This document shows positions 18,801 to 28,801 of a DNA stretch of 57,714 nt, in pieces. The stretch is taken from assembly GCA_902555655.1 (NCBI GenBank), contig CACDSX010000006.1, forward strand, positions 1-57,714. The letters run 5' to 3'. Source of the stretch: an uncultured Pelagibacteraceae bacterium. Lineage in GTDB: Bacteria; Pseudomonadota; Alphaproteobacteria; Pelagibacterales; Pelagibacteraceae. The position numbers were made by a program, and so were the translations under genes. Position 1 is the stretch's first letter. Every line of letters starts with the position of its first letter. The notes below the pieces were generated by a model. The model saw nothing but the letters and a program-made list of their open reading frames with translations, ran no database searches and had not been told where the DNA came from.

Positions 18801-19880
18801 TTGATAAATACATACAAAAAATACTTATTCAAAAAATTTTCAAAAAAAATATTATTAATTTCAATAATCTTTTTTATTTTAGTTTTAATTATAAATTTAA
18901 TTGAAGAATCAAACTTTTTAAAAGAAAGCAATACCACTTTTACAACACCTGTAATTTTAACATTTTTAAACGGACCATCTTTATTATATGAAATGTTTCC
19001 ATTTATTTTTCTAGTTTCAACACAATTTTTTTTTATTGATATTTATGAAAATAAGGAAATTGAAACTTTGAGATTATTTGGAGTAAATAATTTTTCGTTA
19101 CTAAAATTTCTTTCAATAATTTCTTTTATTTTTGGCTTTTTAATAATTACTATATTCTATAATTTTTCATCCATTCTTAAAAATGAATACCTCAAGATTA
19201 AAAATAATTATGCTGATGATAAGAAGTATTTAGCTGTTATTACAAAAAATGGAATCTGGATAAAAGATACTATGGATAACAATACAGTTATTATTAATGC
19301 AGATAAAATTATTGATGAGTTTTTAATAAGTTCATCAATTACAATTCTTGATCAAAATTTTGAAATAGACAAAAATATTATCGCTGAAAAAATAAATATA
19401 AAAAATAAAAAATGGATTTTGTATAAAGCGATTCTTACCCGAGCAGATAACTCTTCAAAGAAATATAAGGAAATCGAATTTGAAAGTAACTTTGACTTAG
19501 AAAGAATTAATAATCTTTTTTCTGATTTAACATCACTTACATATCTTGAGCTTTTAAAATTAGAAAAAGACTACAATTCTATAGGATATTCAACTGATGA
19601 AATAGAAATCCAAAAACATAAATTTTATTCATTACCTTTTTTACTATGCATTATGACAATTTTGGGAACAATAATTATGATTCATAACAAATTCAAAAAA
19701 AATCTTTTGTTAAATCTATTCATTGGAATTTTCTTTTCAGTAATAATATATTATTTAAGCCATTTTTCAAACCTATTAGGAGAGAATGGAAGATTGCCGT
19801 TAATTATATCTGTCTGGTTTCCGATATTAATGTTGTCAACAATTTCAATAATTGGAGTTATCAAATTAAATGAAAAATAA
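18801..19880 (+). CDS. lptG: LPS export permease LptG
   Basis: LptG is the partner permease of LptF. The 359 residues show the same plan: N-terminal helices at about 15-35 and 50-75, one at about 95-120, a periplasmic middle part, and three helices after about 270. The segment EMFPFIFLVSTQFF and the C-terminal LPLIISVWFPILML fit the family. The start is TTG at 18801, 2 bases after the lptF stop; the first ATG-encoded Met is far too late at residue 65. It overlaps lptD by 11 bases. Confidence 0.9.
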   Translation: MINTYKKYLFKKFSKKILLISIIFFILVLIINLIEESNFLKESNTTFTTPVILTFLNGPSLLYEMFPFIFLVSTQFFFIDIYENKEIETLRLFGVNNFSLLKFLSIISFIFGFLIITIFYNFSSILKNEYLKIKNNYADDKKYLAVITKNGIWIKDTMDNNTVIINADKIIDEFLISSSITILDQNFEIDKNIIAEKINIKNKKWILYKAILTRADNSSKKYKEIEFESNFDLERINNLFSDLTSLTYLELLKLEKDYNSIGYSTDEIEIQKHKFYSLPFLLCIMTILGTIIMIHNKFKKNLLLNLFIGIFFSVIIYYLSHFSNLLGENGRLPLIISVWFPILMLSTISIIGVIKLNEK

Positions 19881-22287
19881 ATTACTACAATCAAAAATTT
19901 TTTTTACTCTAATATTCTCTTTGAGTTTTTTGTGTAATAATCTTTTTTCAAAAGAAGTAAATATTAAAGCGACTGAGATTTTGACTTATGAAAAAGGAAA
20001 TATAATTGTTGGGAACAATGAAGTTGAAGCTAAGATAGATAGCGAAGTTGAGATATTTGCAGATAAGATAACATATAATAAAAAGGAAGGTACTCTAATT
20101 GCTGAAGGCAATGTAAGATCAATTGATTTAATAAATGAAATTGAAATAAAATCACAAAAATCTATTTTTTATAAAAATAAAAACCATATTATAACTATTG
20201 GAGAGACTTTTTTTAAAATTAATAAAGATTATAAAGGTCAATCGTCAGATGTTTATTTTTATATAAATGAAAAAATAATTTTCTCAAAAAAGCTTTCAAA
20301 TTTTAATGATAGTTTTAACAATTCTATTCAAGTCTCATCTTTTAGATATTCAAATACCTCTCAAGTTTTAAAAGCAAACGATATTGAATTAATTGATAAT
20401 AAGAAAAATAAATATTTTCTTGAAAAAGGTTTTTTGAAGACTGAGGAAAATATTCTAATTGGTAAAGATATTAAAATTAGTTTAAGAAATGATACTTTTG
20501 GATTACCAGACAATGAACCAAAATTAAAAGGTAATTCTGTGGTTTATCAAAATGATAAAACAATAATTAAAAAAGGTATTTTTACTTCTTGCAAAGATAA
20601 TAATGAATGCCCACCTTGGGTGATTACATCTAAAGAAATTGTTCATGATAGAAAAAAAAGAGAAATACAATACAAAAATGCATGGCTCAAAATTTATAAT
20701 ATTCCAGTTTTATATTTTCCAAAATTTTTTCATCCAGATCCAACTGTAGATAGAAAATCAGGTTTTTTGATGCCAGCATTTAGTGAGTCAAATAATTTAG
20801 GCACATCAGTTAAAATTCCATATTTTTATGCTATTTCAGATAGCCAAGACTTGACATTTAAACCAAGATTTTTCTCTAATAATGAATTCTTGCTTCAATC
20901 TGAATATAGAAAAGAAGATAAAAACTCATCTCATATTTTTGACTTTAGTTTGAATAAGACGAACTCAGATAGTGAAAAAGGAAGAAATATTCATTTTTTT
21001 TCTAATTCAAAATTTATTCTAGATGAAACTTTTTTTTCTGAAAGCTCTATAGATTTAAAAATAGAAAAAGTTTCAAATGATAATTATTTAAATTTATATT
21101 CTATAGAAAATTCTAGTCCCATTATAAATGATACTTCAGTTCTGGAAAATATAATTGAATTTTCAGGATCACAAAATAATTTTTATTTAGATTTATCTTT
21201 AGAATCTTATGAAACATTAGATAAACCAAATAGTGATAGATATGAATTTGTCTATCCCAACTATTCATTAAAAAAGATAAACTTTTTCGATGATAAACTT
21301 ATCAACAGTTTCGAATTCTCATCAAGTGGAAATCAAAAAAAACATTCAACCAATGTTTATGAAGCAGTTCAAATAAATGATTTTTTATTTAATGGAGCAA
21401 ACAAAATTAGTAATATAGGTTTTAATCACAATTTTAAAACGATTATTAAAAATGTAAATTCTGATGGGAAAAACTCGACCAAATTAAAAGATAAAAGTCA
21501 AAGTGAGGTTTTATCTATGATTACTTATGATATTGATCTTCCTTTAATAAAAAATAATAATAATTTTAACAATTTACTAACACCTAAAATGTCCTTTAGG
21601 TTTAGTCCTAATGATACGAAAAATTTAAAAAATGAGTCAAGATATTTAAATTCGGACAATATATTCAGCCTTAACAGAATTGGTTATGGAGATACTATTG
21701 AGAGTGGAACATCTTTAACACTTGGATTAGACTACGATAAAAAACATGACAAATCTAATGACACATTTTTAAGCTCAAAAATTGCTACGGTTTTTAGAGA
21801 TGAAATTAACGAAAATTTACCTATCACTAGTACTTTGGGGGAAAAACAATCTGACTTTGTTGGTGAAATAAGTTTTATTCCATTTTCAAATTTTGAATTA
21901 GATTATAATTATTCATTAAATGATGATTTAAATGAAATTAATTTACATAATTTTGAAAATACATTTAGGGTTAATAATTTTGTAAATACATTTTCTTTTT
22001 ATGAAGAAAATAATTTGATAGGTGATAAAAGTTATTATGAAAATAAATTTAGTTATAATTTTGATCAAAAAAATTCATTATCATTCAAAACACGAAATAA
22101 TAAAAAAAATAATTTAACAGAATTTTATAATCTAATTTACCAGTATAAGACTGACTGTTTAGTTGCATCAATAAGATATAATAAGGAATACTATTCAAGT
22201 AACACAAAAAAACCAAACGAAGAATTATTTTTCAATATAACCTTAATACCCCTTGGATCAACACAAACAGAGAGTATTATTGATTAA
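19870..22287 (+). CDS. lptD: LPS-assembly outer membrane protein LptD
   Basis: LptD is the beta-barrel that, with LptE, inserts lipopolysaccharide into the outer leaflet. The 805 residues start with a signal peptide (about 1-27). An OstA/LptA-like jellyroll follows (EILTYEKGNIIVGNNEVEA; ADKITYNKKEGTLIAEGNV), then the conserved CPPWVI and PVLYFPKFFHPDP segments near 245-290, and a long barrel. Cysteines in TSCKDNNECPPW and a late one in YKTDCLVAS could form disulfides as in E. coli. It is coupled to lptG and followed by surA. Confidence 0.93.
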   Translation: MKNKLLQSKIFFTLIFSLSFLCNNLFSKEVNIKATEILTYEKGNIIVGNNEVEAKIDSEVEIFADKITYNKKEGTLIAEGNVRSIDLINEIEIKSQKSIFYKNKNHIITIGETFFKINKDYKGQSSDVYFYINEKIIFSKKLSNFNDSFNNSIQVSSFRYSNTSQVLKANDIELIDNKKNKYFLEKGFLKTEENILIGKDIKISLRNDTFGLPDNEPKLKGNSVVYQNDKTIIKKGIFTSCKDNNECPPWVITSKEIVHDRKKREIQYKNAWLKIYNIPVLYFPKFFHPDPTVDRKSGFLMPAFSESNNLGTSVKIPYFYAISDSQDLTFKPRFFSNNEFLLQSEYRKEDKNSSHIFDFSLNKTNSDSEKGRNIHFFSNSKFILDETFFSESSIDLKIEKVSNDNYLNLYSIENSSPIINDTSVLENIIEFSGSQNNFYLDLSLESYETLDKPNSDRYEFVYPNYSLKKINFFDDKLINSFEFSSSGNQKKHSTNVYEAVQINDFLFNGANKISNIGFNHNFKTIIKNVNSDGKNSTKLKDKSQSEVLSMITYDIDLPLIKNNNNFNNLLTPKMSFRFSPNDTKNLKNESRYLNSDNIFSLNRIGYGDTIESGTSLTLGLDYDKKHDKSNDTFLSSKIATVFRDEINENLPITSTLGEKQSDFVGEISFIPFSNFELDYNYSLNDDLNEINLHNFENTFRVNNFVNTFSFYEENNLIGDKSYYENKFSYNFDQKNSLSFKTRNNKKNNLTEFYNLIYQYKTDCLVASIRYNKEYYSSNTKKPNEELFFNITLIPLGSTQTESIID

Positions 22288-22292
22288 ATAAA

Positions 22293-23228
22293 ATGCTTTT
22301 AAAAAAAAAAATAAAATATTATCTATTTATTCAATTTATTTTATTATCAATATTATTATCCACGTTAAAAGCTAATGAGGTTAAAATAATATCAAAGATC
22401 GGAAATGAAATAATAACTAATGTTGACGTTAAGAATGAATATAATTATCTAGTTACATTAAATAAATCTCTTAAAGGAATTGATAAAAATGAGGTAATTT
22501 CATTTGCTCAAAATTCTTTGATAAAGGAAAAAATCAAAAAAAATGAAATAGTCAAATTTTACGAACTAAATCAAAAAAATGAAACAGTTGATTTGATGAT
22601 TGAAGGAATTTATAAAAATTTAGGATTAGAATCAAAGAATGGATTCAAAAAATATCTTGAAAATAATAGTTTAAAATTTGATGATATTTACAAAAAAATA
22701 GAAATTGAAGCTGTATGGAACCAAATGATATACCAAAAATTCAAAGATAAAATCTTTATAGATGAAAAAAAATTAAAAAAAAAAATTTTAGATAATGAAA
22801 ATGAGATAGAATCTTTACTTTTAGCCGAAATTGTTCTTAATTTAGAAAATAAGAAAGAAATTAATAAAAAATATAATGAATTAATTAAAAATATTAATAC
22901 CTTTGGATTTAAAGAATCTGTATTAAAATTTAGTATTTCAAATTCAAAAAGTAATTCTGGTAAAATAGGTTGGGTAAATAAAAATAATTTATCAAAAAAA
23001 ATTCAACTTGCATTGAATGAGATTAAAATAGGCGAATTAACTAAGCCAATTCTTATTTCTTCTGGGTTGTTGGTTTTAAAGTTAGAAGACAAAAAATTTG
23101 AAAAGAAAAATAATGATTTAAATAAAGAACTACAAAAACTAATTGATTTTGAAATGAATAGACAATTAAATAGTTTTTCGACAATTTACTTTAATAAAAT
23201 TAAAAAAAAATTTTTTATAAATGAATAA
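22293..23228 (+). CDS. surA: Periplasmic chaperone / peptidyl-prolyl isomerase SurA
   Basis: SurA chaperones outer-membrane proteins, including LptD. The 311-residue protein has a signal peptide (about 8-27) and a SurA N-terminal domain (KIISKIGNEIITNVDVKNEY). One parvulin-like region follows (about 175-275, with LLLAEIVLN and GKIGWV), and then a C-terminal helix. E. coli SurA has two parvulin domains, so this form is shortened, as in many Alphaproteobacteria. It overlaps pdxA by 8 bases; the order lptD-surA-pdxA-rsmA is strongly conserved. Confidence 0.88.
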   Translation: MLLKKKIKYYLFIQFILLSILLSTLKANEVKIISKIGNEIITNVDVKNEYNYLVTLNKSLKGIDKNEVISFAQNSLIKEKIKKNEIVKFYELNQKNETVDLMIEGIYKNLGLESKNGFKKYLENNSLKFDDIYKKIEIEAVWNQMIYQKFKDKIFIDEKKLKKKILDNENEIESLLLAEIVLNLENKKEINKKYNELIKNINTFGFKESVLKFSISNSKSNSGKIGWVNKNNLSKKIQLALNEIKIGELTKPILISSGLLVLKLEDKKFEKKNNDLNKELQKLIDFEMNRQLNSFSTIYFNKIKKKFFINE

Positions 23229-24186
23229 AAAAAAATCAATTTTAATTGTAGCTGGTGAACCATATGGTATTTTTTCAGAAATTTTATTCAAAACATTTAA
23301 AAAATATAAATTTAAAAAGCCCTTAGTAGTCATAGGATCATATCAACTAATAAAAAAACAGATGAATTTTTTAAAATATAAAATACCATTCAATCGAGTA
23401 AATGAAAATTTGAATTTTAAAGATTTAAATTCAAAAAAAATAAATATTATTAATGTAGATTTAAATTTTAGCAAACCTTTTCAAAAAATCTCTGATGGTA
23501 CTAACTCTTATAATAGAAAATCTTTTGAATTAGCTTTAAAACTAATGAAATCAAATGATTTTGTTGGATTGATCAATGGTCCAATTTCAAAAAAAAATTT
23601 TTTAAAAAAGAAATATTTGGGAATAACTGAATATTTAGCAAAAAAAACTAATACAAAAGATTTTGCTATGCTAATTTACAATAAAAATTTAGCTGTAAGT
23701 CCAATAACAACCCATATACCGATTAAAAAAGTCTCAAATCTCATCTCTCAAAATAAAATACAAAATCATATTAATCTAATAAAAAAATTTTATAAAAAAA
23801 ACTTTAAGAAAAACCCAGCGATTGCTATTACTGGATTAAATCCTCACTGTGAAAGTAATTTAAATAATAACGAGGAAAATAGAATAATTATTCCAGCAAT
23901 AAAAAAAATAAATAGGTCTTATTCCAAAGTATACGGTCCTTTTCCCGCAGACAGTCTTTTTATGAAAAATAACATAAAAAAATTTGATGTTGTAGTTGGA
24001 ATGTATCATGACCAAGTTCTTACTCCAATAAAATCAATATACAATTTTAATGCAATTAATATCACACTTGGACTTCCATTTATTAGAGTCACTCCAGATC
24101 ATGGACCTAACGATAAAATGAAAGGTAAAAATAGATCAAGTCCTCAAAGTTTAATTTCTGCAATAAAATTTTTAGAAAATAAGTGA
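23221..24186 (+). CDS. pdxA: 4-hydroxythreonine-4-phosphate dehydrogenase
   Basis: PdxA oxidises 4-phosphohydroxy-L-threonine in the deoxyxylulose-dependent pyridoxal phosphate pathway. The 321 residues carry the start VAGEPYGI, the GPISK motif, and the substrate- and metal-binding regions TTHIPIKKV and GMYHDQVLTPIK. The closing TPDHGPNDKMKG varies from the more usual DHGTA form. The protein is highly lysine-rich. It overlaps surA by 8 bases and rsmA by 4 bases (GTGA). Confidence 0.9.
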   Translation: MNKKKSILIVAGEPYGIFSEILFKTFKKYKFKKPLVVIGSYQLIKKQMNFLKYKIPFNRVNENLNFKDLNSKKINIINVDLNFSKPFQKISDGTNSYNRKSFELALKLMKSNDFVGLINGPISKKNFLKKKYLGITEYLAKKTNTKDFAMLIYNKNLAVSPITTHIPIKKVSNLISQNKIQNHINLIKKFYKKNFKKNPAIAITGLNPHCESNLNNNEENRIIIPAIKKINRSYSKVYGPFPADSLFMKNNIKKFDVVVGMYHDQVLTPIKSIYNFNAINITLGLPFIRVTPDHGPNDKMKGKNRSSPQSLISAIKFLENK

Positions 24187-24968
24187 GTATAATTCCAAAA
24201 AAAAGTTTGGGTCAAAATTTTTTAATAGATAAAGATATAATAAATAAAATAGCTGATACAATAAATATTAAAGACAAAACAGTTCTTGAGGTCGGTCCAG
24301 GTACCGGAAATCTTACTTCAAAATTAGTAGAAAAAAATCCAAAAAAGATTTATGTAATTGAAAAAGATGATAAGCTTGCTTTTTTACTAAATGAAAAGTT
24401 CAAAAATAAAATTAATATAATTAATGATGACATACTTCAAATTAATGAAAATTTTTTAAGTGATGAAAAGTTAATTGTTTTTGGTAATTTACCATATAAT
24501 ATTTCTACAGAAATTCTTTGTAAGTGGATTCTAAATTTTGATGATCAGAAAATTTGGTTTAGTAATTTAATTCTTATGTTTCAAAAAGAAGTTGCTGACA
24601 GAATTATTTCAAATTACAATTGTTCTAATTATGGGAGATTGTCTATTTTAGCTAATTGGAAACTAAAAATAAAAAAAATAATTGATATAAAACCTGAAAG
24701 CTTTAAACCTAAACCTAAGATAGATAGTTCATTATTATTTTTTTCTCCTAAAGAAAATTTTTTTAAATTTAAAGATCCATGTAATTTAGAGAAAATAACA
24801 AGAGTATTTTTCAGTCATCGAAGAAAAATGATTAAAAAACCATTTAATCAATTATTTATAAATGATACCAAGATAGCAAATAAACTTGGTATTGATTTAA
24901 ATTTACGCCCTCAAAACCTTAATTTTGAAACCTACTACAAATTGACAGAAGAGTACGAAAAATTATGA
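24183..24968 (+). CDS. rsmA: 16S rRNA (adenine-N6,N6)-dimethyltransferase
   Basis: RsmA (KsgA) dimethylates two adjacent adenines near the 3' end of 16S rRNA. The 261-residue protein has the [11 protein letters not shown] opening, the SAM-binding [10 protein letters not shown] loop, the catalytic FGNLPYNIS motif and a C-terminal helical domain ([12 protein letters not shown]). The start is GTG at 24183, overlapping the pdxA stop. Its stop codon sits in the loop of a terminator hairpin shared with the convergent gmk gene. Confidence 0.95.
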   Translation: MSIIPKKSLGQNFLIDKDIINKIADTINIKDKTVLEVGPGTGNLTSKLVEKNPKKIYVIEKDDKLAFLLNEKFKNKINIINDDILQINENFLSDEKLIVFGNLPYNISTEILCKWILNFDDQKIWFSNLILMFQKEVADRIISNYNCSNYGRLSILANWKLKIKKIIDIKPESFKPKPKIDSSLLFFSPKENFFKFKDPCNLEKITRVFFSHRRKMIKKPFNQLFINDTKIANKLGIDLNLRPQNLNFETYYKLTEEYEKL

Positions 24969-24980
24969 GGTTAATTTTTC
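24957..24980. terminator. Bidirectional terminator hairpin at the rsmA/gmk convergence
   Basis: A perfect 9-bp stem, GAAAAATTA (24957-24965) with TAATTTTTC (24972-24980), encloses a 6-base loop. The rsmA stop begins in the loop and the gmk stop lies in the stem. Each strand has a T-run in the 3' arm. Confidence 0.55.
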
Positions 24981-25595
24981 TATATGAGATCTAATATAAT
25001 CAATATCGTAATCTTTTGAGTCATTATTTATCTCTGCTTGAATTAAATTATAAATTTTAGAATAACATTTATCCAAGTTTTGATTAATTACAACATAGTC
25101 ATAATTAATCCAGTGCAAGACATCACGACTAAATTGACCCATTCTTTCTTCAGCAATTAGTTTATCTTTCATGTCTCTATTTGATAATCTTTCTAGCAAA
25201 ACTTTTTTACTTGGTGGTAAAATAAAAAATGTAATTAATTTATAATCTAGTTTTTTATTTTTTATTTGATCAGCACCTTGCCAATCGATATCAAATAAAA
25301 CATTTTTACCTTTATCTAATTTATCTATAACAGGAGTTCTAGTTGTACCGTAGTAATTATTAAAAACTTTGGCATATTCTAAAAATTCTTCATTTTTAAT
25401 CAATCTTTTAAATTTTTCTTCCGATACAAAATAATAATCTTTATTTGGAGTTTCGCTGACTCTTGGCTGACGAGTTGTATGAGAAATAGATATTTCAAAA
25501 TTATTTAATTTTGAAAGAAGGTTAACTAAAGTTGTTTTACCCGCCCCAGAAGGTGACGATAAAACTATCATAACCCCATCATTGTCTGTGGGCAT
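24963..25595 (-). CDS. gmk: Guanylate kinase
   Basis: Gmk phosphorylates GMP to GDP. The 210 residues have the P-loop [10 protein letters not shown] and the GMP-binding [10 protein letters not shown] and [11 protein letters not shown] segments. ATP-lid and C-terminal helices follow, with LERLSNRD. The start at MPTDNDG is a few residues before the usual family opening. It lies 8 bases after acpP on the same strand and ends in a shared hairpin with rsmA. Confidence 0.95.
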   Translation of the reverse strand: MPTDNDGVMIVLSSPSGAGKTTLVNLLSKLNNFEISISHTTRQPRVSETPNKDYYFVSEEKFKRLIKNEEFLEYAKVFNNYYGTTRTPVIDKLDKGKNVLFDIDWQGADQIKNKKLDYKLITFFILPPSKKVLLERLSNRDMKDKLIAEERMGQFSRDVLHWINYDYVVINQNLDKCYSKIYNLIQAEINNDSKDYDIDYIRSHIEKLTS

Positions 25596-25603
25596 TTAAT
25601 AAA

Positions 25604-25843
25604 TTAATTAGCTTTCCCTTCAATAAATTTTACAGCATCACCAACTGTTAAAATTTTTTCAGCTTCACTATCAGAGATTTCTGAACCAAATTCCTCTTCA
25701 AAAGCCATTACCAATTCTACAGTATCTAAACTATCTGCACCTAAATCATCTATAAAACTAGATTCTTCTGTAACCTTTGCTTCATCTATACCTAAGTGAT
25801 CTGCTACTATTTTTTTTACTTTGCTTGAAACATCTTCTGACAT
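25604..25843 (-). CDS. acpP: Acyl carrier protein
   Basis: AcpP carries growing acyl chains on a phosphopantetheine arm attached to Ser38 in [12 protein letters not shown]. The 79-residue, very acidic four-helix protein is of standard length. It follows fabD and fabG on the same strand, with a 49-base spacer that holds a consensus -35 element, so it probably has its own promoter besides readthrough. AAAGGA lies about 8 bases before the start. Confidence 0.97.
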   Translation of the reverse strand: MSEDVSSKVKKIVADHLGIDEAKVTEESSFIDDLGADSLDTVELVMAFEEEFGSEISDSEAEKILTVGDAVKFIEGKAN

Positions 25844-25867
25844 ATCGATCCTTTATTGTTTTAAATT

Positions 25868-25896
25868 CTTATTAGTTTAAAAACTTGTTTTGTCAA
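25868..25896 (-). promoter_or_regulatory. Candidate promoter for acpP
   Basis: A perfect TTGACA (-35, 25896-25891) overlaps the fabG stop codon. A weaker AT-rich -10 (TAATAA, 25874-25869) lies 16 bases further. Perfect TTGACA elements are rare in the gaps of this window, and acpP is usually very highly expressed. The -10 match is poor, so this is tentative. Confidence 0.4.
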
Positions 25897-26630
25897 GCCA
25901 TATACATGCCTCCATTAACATGCAATGTTTCACCGTTAATATAATTTGACTGATTAGATGCTAAAAAAACAACAGCATTTGCAATATCTTCTGGTTCCCC
26001 TAATCTAGCTGAAGGAATTTTGGAAACTATTATTTCTTTAAATTTTTCATCAATCTTATCGGTCATAGCTGTTTTAATGAAACCAGGAGATATGCAATTT
26101 ACATTAATATTCTTTTTCGCATACTCAATTGCTAAACTTTTTGACATTGCGATAATTCCAGCTTTTGAAGCTGTATAATTTGCTTGCCCTAGGTTTCCTG
26201 TATGACCAACTACTGATGTAATGTTAACAATTTTACCAGATTTATTTTTTAACATTTTCTTAATTGAAAATTTACTTAATAAAAATGTTGAAGTTAAGTT
26301 TATATCAATTACTTTTTTCCATTCCTCCAAACTCATTCTAATTGCTAAATTGTCCTGAGTAATTCCGGCATTATTTATTATACAATCTAAGTTTGCACCC
26401 AGTTCATTTGTTGCATTTTCTATAAATTCTTCAATTTTATCAATTTGTGAAATATCAAATTTTAAAATTTTTATATTTTTAAACTTTGATTTTAAATCAT
26501 TTAATTTTTCAACTTTAGTACCTGATGCTAGTATATTAGCACCACTTTCATAAAGTTTTCTTACAATCGAATTACCTATGCCACCAGATGCCCCTGTCAC
26601 AATTATATTTTTATCTTTAAGATCGCTCAT
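25893..26630 (-). CDS. fabG: 3-oxoacyl-[acyl-carrier-protein] reductase
   Basis: FabG reduces beta-ketoacyl-ACP with NADPH in each round of fatty-acid elongation. The 245 residues form a short-chain dehydrogenase: TGASGGIG nucleotide loop (13-20), NNAGIT, catalytic Ser in ITSVVG, and the YxxxK pair in NYTASKAG. The C-terminal GGMYMA is typical. It overlaps fabD by 4 bases (ATGA) and is followed by acpP, forming the fatty-acid cluster fabD-fabG-acpP. Confidence 0.95.
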   Translation of the reverse strand: MSDLKDKNIIVTGASGGIGNSIVRKLYESGANILASGTKVEKLNDLKSKFKNIKILKFDISQIDKIEEFIENATNELGANLDCIINNAGITQDNLAIRMSLEEWKKVIDINLTSTFLLSKFSIKKMLKNKSGKIVNITSVVGHTGNLGQANYTASKAGIIAMSKSLAIEYAKKNINVNCISPGFIKTAMTDKIDEKFKEIIVSKIPSARLGEPEDIANAVVFLASNQSNYINGETLHVNGGMYMA

Positions 26631-27553
26631 ATATTAAGATCTTTTATATCAATCTCATTATTAATTGTATTGATTTTTACATCTTTATTAATTCTCTTAA
26701 TTAAGCCTGATAATACCTTTCCTGGCCCAATTTCAATAAAATGATTAACACCTTTATCAATCATATTAAGAACGCTCTCCCTCCATCTTACCCTATTTTC
26801 AACCTGATCAATTAATAATTTCTTTAATTCATCTTTGTTTTTAATCTCATTTGCAGTTACATTTGAAATCAATTTAATATCTGAATTTTGGAAATTAACT
26901 TTTTCAATCTCTTTTTTCATTACTTCAGTTGCTTTATTCATTAATTTGCAATGAAATGGAGCACTTACAGGAAGCTTGATGTTTTTAATAGTATTCAATT
27001 TAAATATTTCAATCAATTTGATTAGGTCAGTATTTTTACCACTTAAAACAATTTGACCATCCGAATTATCATTTGCAATTTGAACTGTTGGGTTATTATC
27101 ATTATCACTCAGAATTTTTTCAATAATTTCTACGCTTGAACCTAGCACAGCTATCATACCACCTTCTCCTTTTGGAACAGCATTCTGCATAGCATCACCC
27201 CTAACCCTCAAAAGTTTAATGGTATCTGAAAAGTTTAAATAACCTGCTGAAGATAATGCTGAATATTCTCCCAACGAATGTCCTGCAAAATATTTTGCTT
27301 TATCTAGATCAAAATTAAATTCTTTTTTTAATACATTGAATATAGAGTAACTAATAAGGAATATAGCTGGCTGCGCATTCACAGTGAGATTTAATTCTTC
27401 TTTTGGGCCTTCTAAAATAATTTTTGTTAAAGATAATCCCAAAATATCATCAGCTTCTTGAAATAATTCTTTTACTAAATCATATTTTTCAAAGAACTCT
27501 TTTCCCATTCCAACTAATTGAGATCCTTGACCAGGAAAAATTACTGAAAACAT
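26627..27553 (-). CDS. fabD: Malonyl-CoA:ACP transacylase
   Basis: FabD moves malonyl groups from CoA to ACP. The 308-residue protein starts with FPGQGSQLVGMG and has the nucleophile serine in GHSLGEYSAL. The catalytic His is in SAPFHCKLM. QIANDNSDGQIVLSG and the late FIEIGPGKVLSGL are also family segments. It leads the fabD-fabG-acpP-gmk strand and is divergent from rpsF across 87 bases. Confidence 0.96.
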   Translation of the reverse strand: MFSVIFPGQGSQLVGMGKEFFEKYDLVKELFQEADDILGLSLTKIILEGPKEELNLTVNAQPAIFLISYSIFNVLKKEFNFDLDKAKYFAGHSLGEYSALSSAGYLNFSDTIKLLRVRGDAMQNAVPKGEGGMIAVLGSSVEIIEKILSDNDNNPTVQIANDNSDGQIVLSGKNTDLIKLIEIFKLNTIKNIKLPVSAPFHCKLMNKATEVMKKEIEKVNFQNSDIKLISNVTANEIKNKDELKKLLIDQVENRVRWRESVLNMIDKGVNHFIEIGPGKVLSGLIKRINKDVKINTINNEIDIKDLNI

Positions 27554-27581
27554 CTAAAAAAACCTATTTTTTTTACCCATT

Positions 27582-27608
27582 TTGCTATTGTAATTGAAGA
27601 TTTATAAT
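27582..27608 (+). promoter_or_regulatory. Candidate promoter for the rpsF operon
   Basis: TTGCTA (27582-27587) and a perfect TATAAT (27603-27608) lie 33 bases before rpsF. The spacing of 15 bases is shorter than the preferred 17, so the -35 is uncertain; the -10 is the stronger element. Confidence 0.35.
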
Positions 27609-27640
27609 AGTATATCCTCATTTTTTATTAAAGAACTTAA

Positions 27641-27994
27641 ATGAATTTATACGAGCATACAATTATAGCAAGACAAGACACTTCACCAAGTGAAATAAAG
27701 CAATTAACAGAAAAATATTCAAAAATTGTTGAAAAAAATGAAGGTGAGATTATCAAAACAGAAAATTGGGGATTATTGCACTTATCTCATTTAATTAAAA
27801 AAAATAAAAAAGGTAGTTATATTCATTTTAAAATAAAAGCTAATGGTAATGTTATTGAAGAATTAGAAAAAAATGAAGCTATCGATAAAAAACTTTTGAG
27901 ATATCTAACAGTAAGAGTTAAAAATTTTGATTTAGATACAAACTACTTTTCAAAAAAAGATGAAAATGAAAAAAAAGAAAACCCTAAAAATTAA
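27641..27994 (+). CDS. rpsF: Ribosomal protein bS6
   Basis: S6 binds the platform of the 30S subunit with S18. The 117-residue protein has the typical opening [11 protein letters not shown] and the [20 protein letters not shown] segment. A lysine- and glutamate-rich tail follows the fold. It is the first gene of rpsF-rpsR-rplI, with only 2 bases before rpsR. Confidence 0.96.
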   Translation: MNLYEHTIIARQDTSPSEIKQLTEKYSKIVEKNEGEIIKTENWGLLHLSHLIKKNKKGSYIHFKIKANGNVIEELEKNEAIDKKLLRYLTVRVKNFDLDTNYFSKKDENEKKENPKN

Positions 27995-27996
27995 TT

Positions 27997-28275
27997 ATGC
28001 CTAAAAGACAAAGTGGAAACAGAAACAAAAGAGGTAAACAAAGTAATTTTGCCAAATTAAGTATTTTTCAACCTAATAAAAACAGATTTAAGAAAAGCTG
28101 CCCATTGTCAGTTAAAGGTGCTCCTAAAATTGACTATAAAAATATAAAACTACTTAAAAGGTATATGTCAGAAAATGGAAAAATTTTACCTTCAAGAATA
28201 ACAAATGTCAGTCAAAAAAAACAAAGAGAGCTATCTTTATCTATTAAAAGAGCTAGAAACTTAGCATTGATTTAA
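27997..28275 (+). CDS. rpsR: Ribosomal protein bS18
   Basis: S18 is a small rRNA-binding protein of the 30S platform, partner of S6. The 92 residues contain the signature region [20 protein letters not shown] and the basic [23 protein letters not shown], with a basic N-terminal extension. The protein ends at 28275 and rplI begins at the next base. Confidence 0.96.
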   Translation: MPKRQSGNRNKRGKQSNFAKLSIFQPNKNRFKKSCPLSVKGAPKIDYKNIKLLKRYMSENGKILPSRITNVSQKKQRELSLSIKRARNLALI

Positions 28276-28734
28276 ATGAAAGTAATTTTACTAGAAAATG
28301 TTAAAAAAATTGGCTCTATTGGTGAAGTAATAGATGTGAAAAGAGGTTTTGCAAGAAACTTTCTTATTGCCAATAAAAAAGCACTATACGCCTCTAAAGA
28401 AAATATTTCTCAAGTAGAAAAGATCAAATCTCAACTTTCTAAAAAAGATAATGAAAAAAGAAAAGATGCAAAAGAAATAGCAACTCAAATTAATAAAAAA
28501 GAATATTCAATTAAAAAATTAAGTACTGAAAATAATGAATTATATGGCTCAGTGAAACCAACTGAAATTTCAAAAATTATCCAAGAAATTAACAAGATTG
28601 AAATTAAACCATCAATGATACAACCCATAACTGAAATAAAAAGTTTGGGTAAGTTTAAAGTTAAGATTTCTTTGCACTCTGAAGTTGATGCTGAAATAAT
28701 TATAAATGTAGAGTCGGCTGAAAATATTCAATAA
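28276..28734 (+). CDS. rplI: Ribosomal protein bL9
   Basis: L9 is a two-domain 50S protein near the L1 stalk. The N-terminal domain shows VILLENVKKIGSIGEVIDVKRGFARNFL. A long helix (about 45-75) joins it to a C-terminal domain with ELYGSVKPTEI. The length of 152 residues is usual. It follows rpsR without a gap, and dnaB comes 67 bases later, a conserved order. Confidence 0.96.
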   Translation: MKVILLENVKKIGSIGEVIDVKRGFARNFLIANKKALYASKENISQVEKIKSQLSKKDNEKRKDAKEIATQINKKEYSIKKLSTENNELYGSVKPTEISKIIQEINKIEIKPSMIQPITEIKSLGKFKVKISLHSEVDAEIIINVESAENIQ

Positions 28735-28801
28735 TTATACAATTTTTTCCCCAGCCTTTTTTTTAAAATTCTAATCGATCATTTTCCTATAAACTATTCT
28801 T

